Shown one piece after another: positions 48,233 through 51,036 of a DNA stretch of 51,036 nt. How positions within the stretch are numbered: position 1 is the stretch's first letter; the number at the start of each line of letters is the position of its first letter. Source of the stretch: a bacterium (GTDB lineage Bacteria > Armatimonadota > Chthonomonadetes > Chthonomonadales > Chthonomonadaceae); assembly GCA_900299305.1 (NCBI GenBank), contig OMJJ01000331.1, positions 1-51,036 on the forward strand. The letters run 5' to 3'. The notes beneath the pieces were generated by a model. It saw nothing but the letters and a program-made list of their open reading frames with translations, searched no databases and was not told the origin of the DNA. A program made the position numbers and the translations under genes.

Positions 48233-51036
48233 CTACTTAACGGTGAGAGTGTTGCCGGAAGCAGTATACTTGAGGTAGTAAGTATCTCCATCAAAACTAA
48301 CCTTAATGGGATGCTTACCTACACTCATGGTACTCGGTATCATGTAACTTAGGCTGGCGGCTCCAGTTGCGTCCGTCGTCGCCGTTCCCACATCTACCCC
48401 ATCTATCTGGAACTTGAGTACCTTCCCATTGAGTGCTTTGCTATCGGTGGTACGCAACAGGTTTGCGAGGAGAGTGACCGTACTCCCCTGCTTCCCACTA
48501 CTGTTGTTGGTACTGATTTTCGTAGGAGACTGGCTTACCGTAAGGTTGACACTCTTGGTAGACTTGGAGTACTGACTATCTCCTGCAAAGTCGGCTTTCA
48601 GGGCGAACTTACCCACTCCCAAACTCTCCTCTATCTTATAAGAGACGGTGGCTTGCCCATTTGCATCTGTTACCGGAGTACCTATTTGAGTTCCTACAAG
48701 GGTAAAGAGAACACCTCTCCCTACGATACCTGCCTTATCTGTGCTACGCTTGAGTATCGCACTTAGGCTCTTGGTTTCCCCGATACGTGCAGGTATATCG
48801 TTTAGAGAGAAAGCAGTGGTTGTTTTCAAGCAGGTGAGTTTTGCGGTTCCCGTTCCGGGGTTAGTACCTGCATCTCCTGCATACTCCACAGTGAGAGTGT
48901 GGTCGCCAACAGCAACAGCATCGGAAAGGGTATAAGCGAAGGCAGAGGTTCCCGTACCATCGGTGCTGAGTGTACCGATACTCGTTCCATCTATCTTGAA
49001 GGTGAGTGGGCGGTTGGTAAGCATCGAACCATCGACAACACGTTGGAGAGTGGCAGTCAGGTTTTGGCTCTCTCCATAGTGCAAAGTGGCAGAGGCTATT
49101 TTCAGAATAACATCGGCTTTGGTGAGGGTGAGAGTTGTTGTTACGAAGGAAGGTCTGTTGTTTCCATCTCCCTCAAAACTCACTTTAAGGGTGTGGTCTC
49201 CTGCACTCAGGTTGGAAGCATCTATCTGTAGTACAGCATTCCCACCCCCTAGAATGGTATAGGCAGTTCCTTGTTTAATTCCATCTAGGGTGAAGGTAAG
49301 AGGTTTTGCACAGAGGGGGTATCCATCTATTTTACGTGTGAGGATAGCATTCAAGGAGACTTTACTACTCACTATTTGAGTAGAAGGAGCAGTTGCCGCT
49401 ACCGTATCTGCTTTTCCAGAGACATTAGTCATTCTTAATTTGGTGACAAAGGCATCAATGTTACCCTTGAATATCGTCTGAAATGCCCCCTTTGTAACAG
49501 GAATGTCACTAGAGTAAGTGTAGCCTGTGATATAGGCTTTCTCCGCTCCATCTACCGCAATGAACTTTCCATAAAAATTCGCAGTGCCCCCCAAGTAGGT
49601 AGAGTTAAGAAGGTATTTGCCATTACTACTCAACTTAGTTACAAAACGCCCTCCAGTAGACTTAGGTTGGAATGCCCCTAATGTAGTGGGGAAGTCGGTA
49701 GACCATGTACTTCCCGTGACGTAGGCACTTCCTGTACGGTCTACGGCAATACCTACACACCAGCTGTCGTAATTACTTCCCCCAAGGTAAGTGCTGTAGA
49801 CTAGAGCAGAGCCATCGGCATTTAACTTAGATACAAAGCCATCCAACCTATGAAGCCCATACTCGGTTTGAAATGCCCCAGATGTTACTGGAAAGTCGCT
49901 AGAAGTGGTGCCTCCTGCTATGTAAGCACTCCCTGTACTATCTACGGCAATGCAAAAAGCCCAGTCATAAGGAGACTCTCCCAGAGAGGTAGTCCCTCCC
50001 AGATAAGTACTGTAGACTAGAGCAGAGCCATCGGCATTTAACTTAGATACAAAGCCATGAGGTGAACTAACCCCACCACTCGCAACACGAGTTTGAAATG
50101 CCCCAGATGTTACCGGAAAGTCGCTAGAGTAAGTATATCCAGTGATGTAGGCACTCCCTTTATTGTCGATGGCTATGCCATACCCCGCATCATCACTGCT
50201 TCCTCCCAAGTAGGTGGAGTAGATTAGAGCAGAGCCATTGGCATTTAACTTAGATACAAAGCCATGAGGTGAACTAATCCCACCACTCGCAACATGAGTT
50301 TGAAATGCCCCGGATGTTACCGGAAAGTCGTCGGAATGGGTCTGTCCAACAACATAAGCATTATTAGCACTATCTACCGCGATACTATAAGCATAATCAT
50401 ACCAACTTCCTCCCAAGTAGGTAGAGTAAACAAGAGAAGAACCATCGGCACTTAACTTGGAAACAAAGATTTCACTGCTGCCAGCGGATTTGACTTGGAA
50501 AGCACCTGTCGTAGTTGGAAAGTCAGTAGAAATAGTGCAACCTGTAACATAGGCACAGCCCGCACTATCTACGGCAATGGTATAATCCATATACTCCGAA
50601 TCTTTCCCTCCCAAGTAGGTAGAGTAAACAAGAGAAGAGCCGTCGGCACTCAACTTGGAAACAAAGGCATCAACGTCACCAGCGGATTTGGCTTGAAAAG
50701 CACCTGTCGTAGTTGGAAAGTCAGTAGTATAGGTGGAACCTGTAACATAGGCACACCCCGCACTATCTACTGCGATACTATAACCGTAATCATAATCTTT
50801 TCCTCCCAAGTAGGTGCTGTAGATGAGTTCGGGGTCGATAACGAGCGGCTTGGTGGTGTCGTAACTCCCTACCGCAAACGCGACCTCCTTGCCTTTCAGA
50901 ACATACTTCGCCGAGACTGGAACCCGCTTCCCCCCCAACTCCTGATAGGCTACCGGTGCGTGCCACTCAAGACTACCGTTCCCCATATCCAAAGACAACG
51001 TACCTCCCTTAGAAGAGGTGACACGTTTCGCACCTG
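48233..51036 (-). CDS. SBBP-repeat and Ig-like domain surface protein (N-terminus outside the window)
   Basis: The frame stays open to the last base, so the gene is cut at its 5' end; a TTG at 50998 is not the real start. The first visible part (GSLEWHAPVAYQELGGKRVPV, VIDPELIYSTYLGG) is the domain that normally precedes SBBP repeats. Seven SBBP (beta-propeller) units follow, each with STYLGG, IAVD, AYVTG and DFP(T/V)T-GAFQ, then about four Ig-like domains of 95 residues (about 520-920). No C-terminal sorting tail is seen. It is likely secreted and involved in surface contact; function unknown. A terminator follows. Confidence 0.9.
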   Translation of the reverse strand, partial: GAKRVTSSKGGTLSLDMGNGSLEWHAPVAYQELGGKRVPVSAKYVLKGKEVAFAVGSYDTTKPLVIDPELIYSTYLGGKDYDYGYSIAVDSAGCAYVTGSTYTTDFPTTTGAFQAKSAGDVDAFVSKLSADGSSLVYSTYLGGKDSEYMDYTIAVDSAGCAYVTGCTISTDFPTTTGAFQVKSAGSSEIFVSKLSADGSSLVYSTYLGGSWYDYAYSIAVDSANNAYVVGQTHSDDFPVTSGAFQTHVASGGISSPHGFVSKLNANGSALIYSTYLGGSSDDAGYGIAIDNKGSAYITGYTYSSDFPVTSGAFQTRVASGGVSSPHGFVSKLNADGSALVYSTYLGGTTSLGESPYDWAFCIAVDSTGSAYIAGGTTSSDFPVTSGAFQTEYGLHRLDGFVSKLNADGSALVYSTYLGGSNYDSWCVGIAVDRTGSAYVTGSTWSTDFPTTLGAFQPKSTGGRFVTKLSSNGKYLLNSTYLGGTANFYGKFIAVDGAEKAYITGYTYSSDIPVTKGAFQTIFKGNIDAFVTKLRMTNVSGKADTVAATAPSTQIVSSKVSLNAILTRKIDGYPLCAKPLTFTLDGIKQGTAYTILGGGNAVLQIDASNLSAGDHTLKVSFEGDGNNRPSFVTTTLTLTKADVILKIASATLHYGESQNLTATLQRVVDGSMLTNRPLTFKIDGTSIGTLSTDGTGTSAFAYTLSDAVAVGDHTLTVEYAGDAGTNPGTGTAKLTCLKTTTAFSLNDIPARIGETKSLSAILKRSTDKAGIVGRGVLFTLVGTQIGTPVTDANGQATVSYKIEESLGVGKFALKADFAGDSQYSKSTKSVNLTVSQSPTKISTNNSSGKQGSTVTLLANLLRTTDSKALNGKVLKFQIDGVDVGTATTDATGAASLSYMIPSTMSVGKHPIKVSFDGDTYYLKYTASGNTLTVK

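Noticed and set aside
49500-50860. Regularly spaced repeats as a possible CRISPR array
   Set aside because: The repeats are in-frame coding units of about 65 residues in an SBBP protein, far longer than CRISPR repeats.

Overview
The window looks like ordinary chromosome from a free-living, diderm, motile bacterium of about 50% GC. It carries housekeeping genes (tsaD, rimI, clpS, pdxT, flhA, a XerC/D recombinase, a dGTPase, two tRNAs) among many secreted or envelope proteins: a PEP-CTERM protein, a seven-heme lipoprotein, two caspase-like proteins, a TPR giant, an SBBP/Ig protein and an M61 peptidase. The mix of PEP-CTERM sorting, SBBP repeats, IrrE-type peptidase, TTG starts and one leaderless -10/ATG arrangement would fit Armatimonadota or a nearby lineage. 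That placement is inference; there is no rRNA or marker set here to settle it.

Layout. 1-8.1 kb: a MITE-like repeat, a HEAT-like protein, an isolated flhA, a DUF1326-like secreted protein, a heptaheme lipoprotein divergent from a secreted zinc peptidase, and an enolase-superfamily dehydratase. 8.3-14.4 kb: leaderless pdxT; a minus-strand operon (KOW/SH3-like protein, Xer recombinase, alpha/beta hydrolase); a secreted caspase-like protein with an EF-hand; a PEP-CTERM protein with thioester-domain-like motifs; tRNA-Thr. 14.9-22.4 kb: a plus-strand run of beta-propeller phosphoesterase, YtxH protein, sugar ABC importer (binding protein and two permeases, no ATPase), HAD hydrolase, clpS and an orphan antitoxin-like gene. 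22.6-27.1 kb: a receiver-plus-H-box protein and a 1135-residue fusion of an ImmA/IrrE peptidase, a UvrD helicase and a degenerate RecB-type nuclease domain with a four-Cys iron-sulfur signature. 27.2-31.9 kb: a minus-strand run of molybdate importer (modA, modB, no modC), hydrolase, Rieske ferredoxin, RidA and aldo/keto reductase, with a thioredoxin-like protein upstream. 32-35.2 kb: tRNA-Phe, then rimI-tsaD-M20 peptidase. 35.4-38.8 kb: GH4 glycosidase, SRPBCC-Rieske fusion and dGTPase as an operon. 38.8-51 kb: a lone E2 acyltransferase with two E3-binding domains, the second MITE-like repeat, a secreted pseudo-caspase with about 18 TPR-like repeats, a secreted protein of unknown function, an M61 peptidase-VanZ-MBL operon, and a large SBBP/Ig protein cut by the window edge.

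How it fits together. Sugar uptake, GH4 hydrolysis and the E2 complex suggest carbohydrate use; the importer ATPase, ModC, PdxS and E1/E3 must be encoded elsewhere if these systems work. The most unusual items are the IrrE-UvrD-nuclease fusion, the pair of secreted caspase-fold proteins (one with the catalytic dyad, one with both residues replaced), and a family of non-coding modular hairpin repeats. Two long copies of that family lie in opposite orientation about 40 kb apart, one of them bounded by inverted repeats and a 9-bp candidate target duplication.
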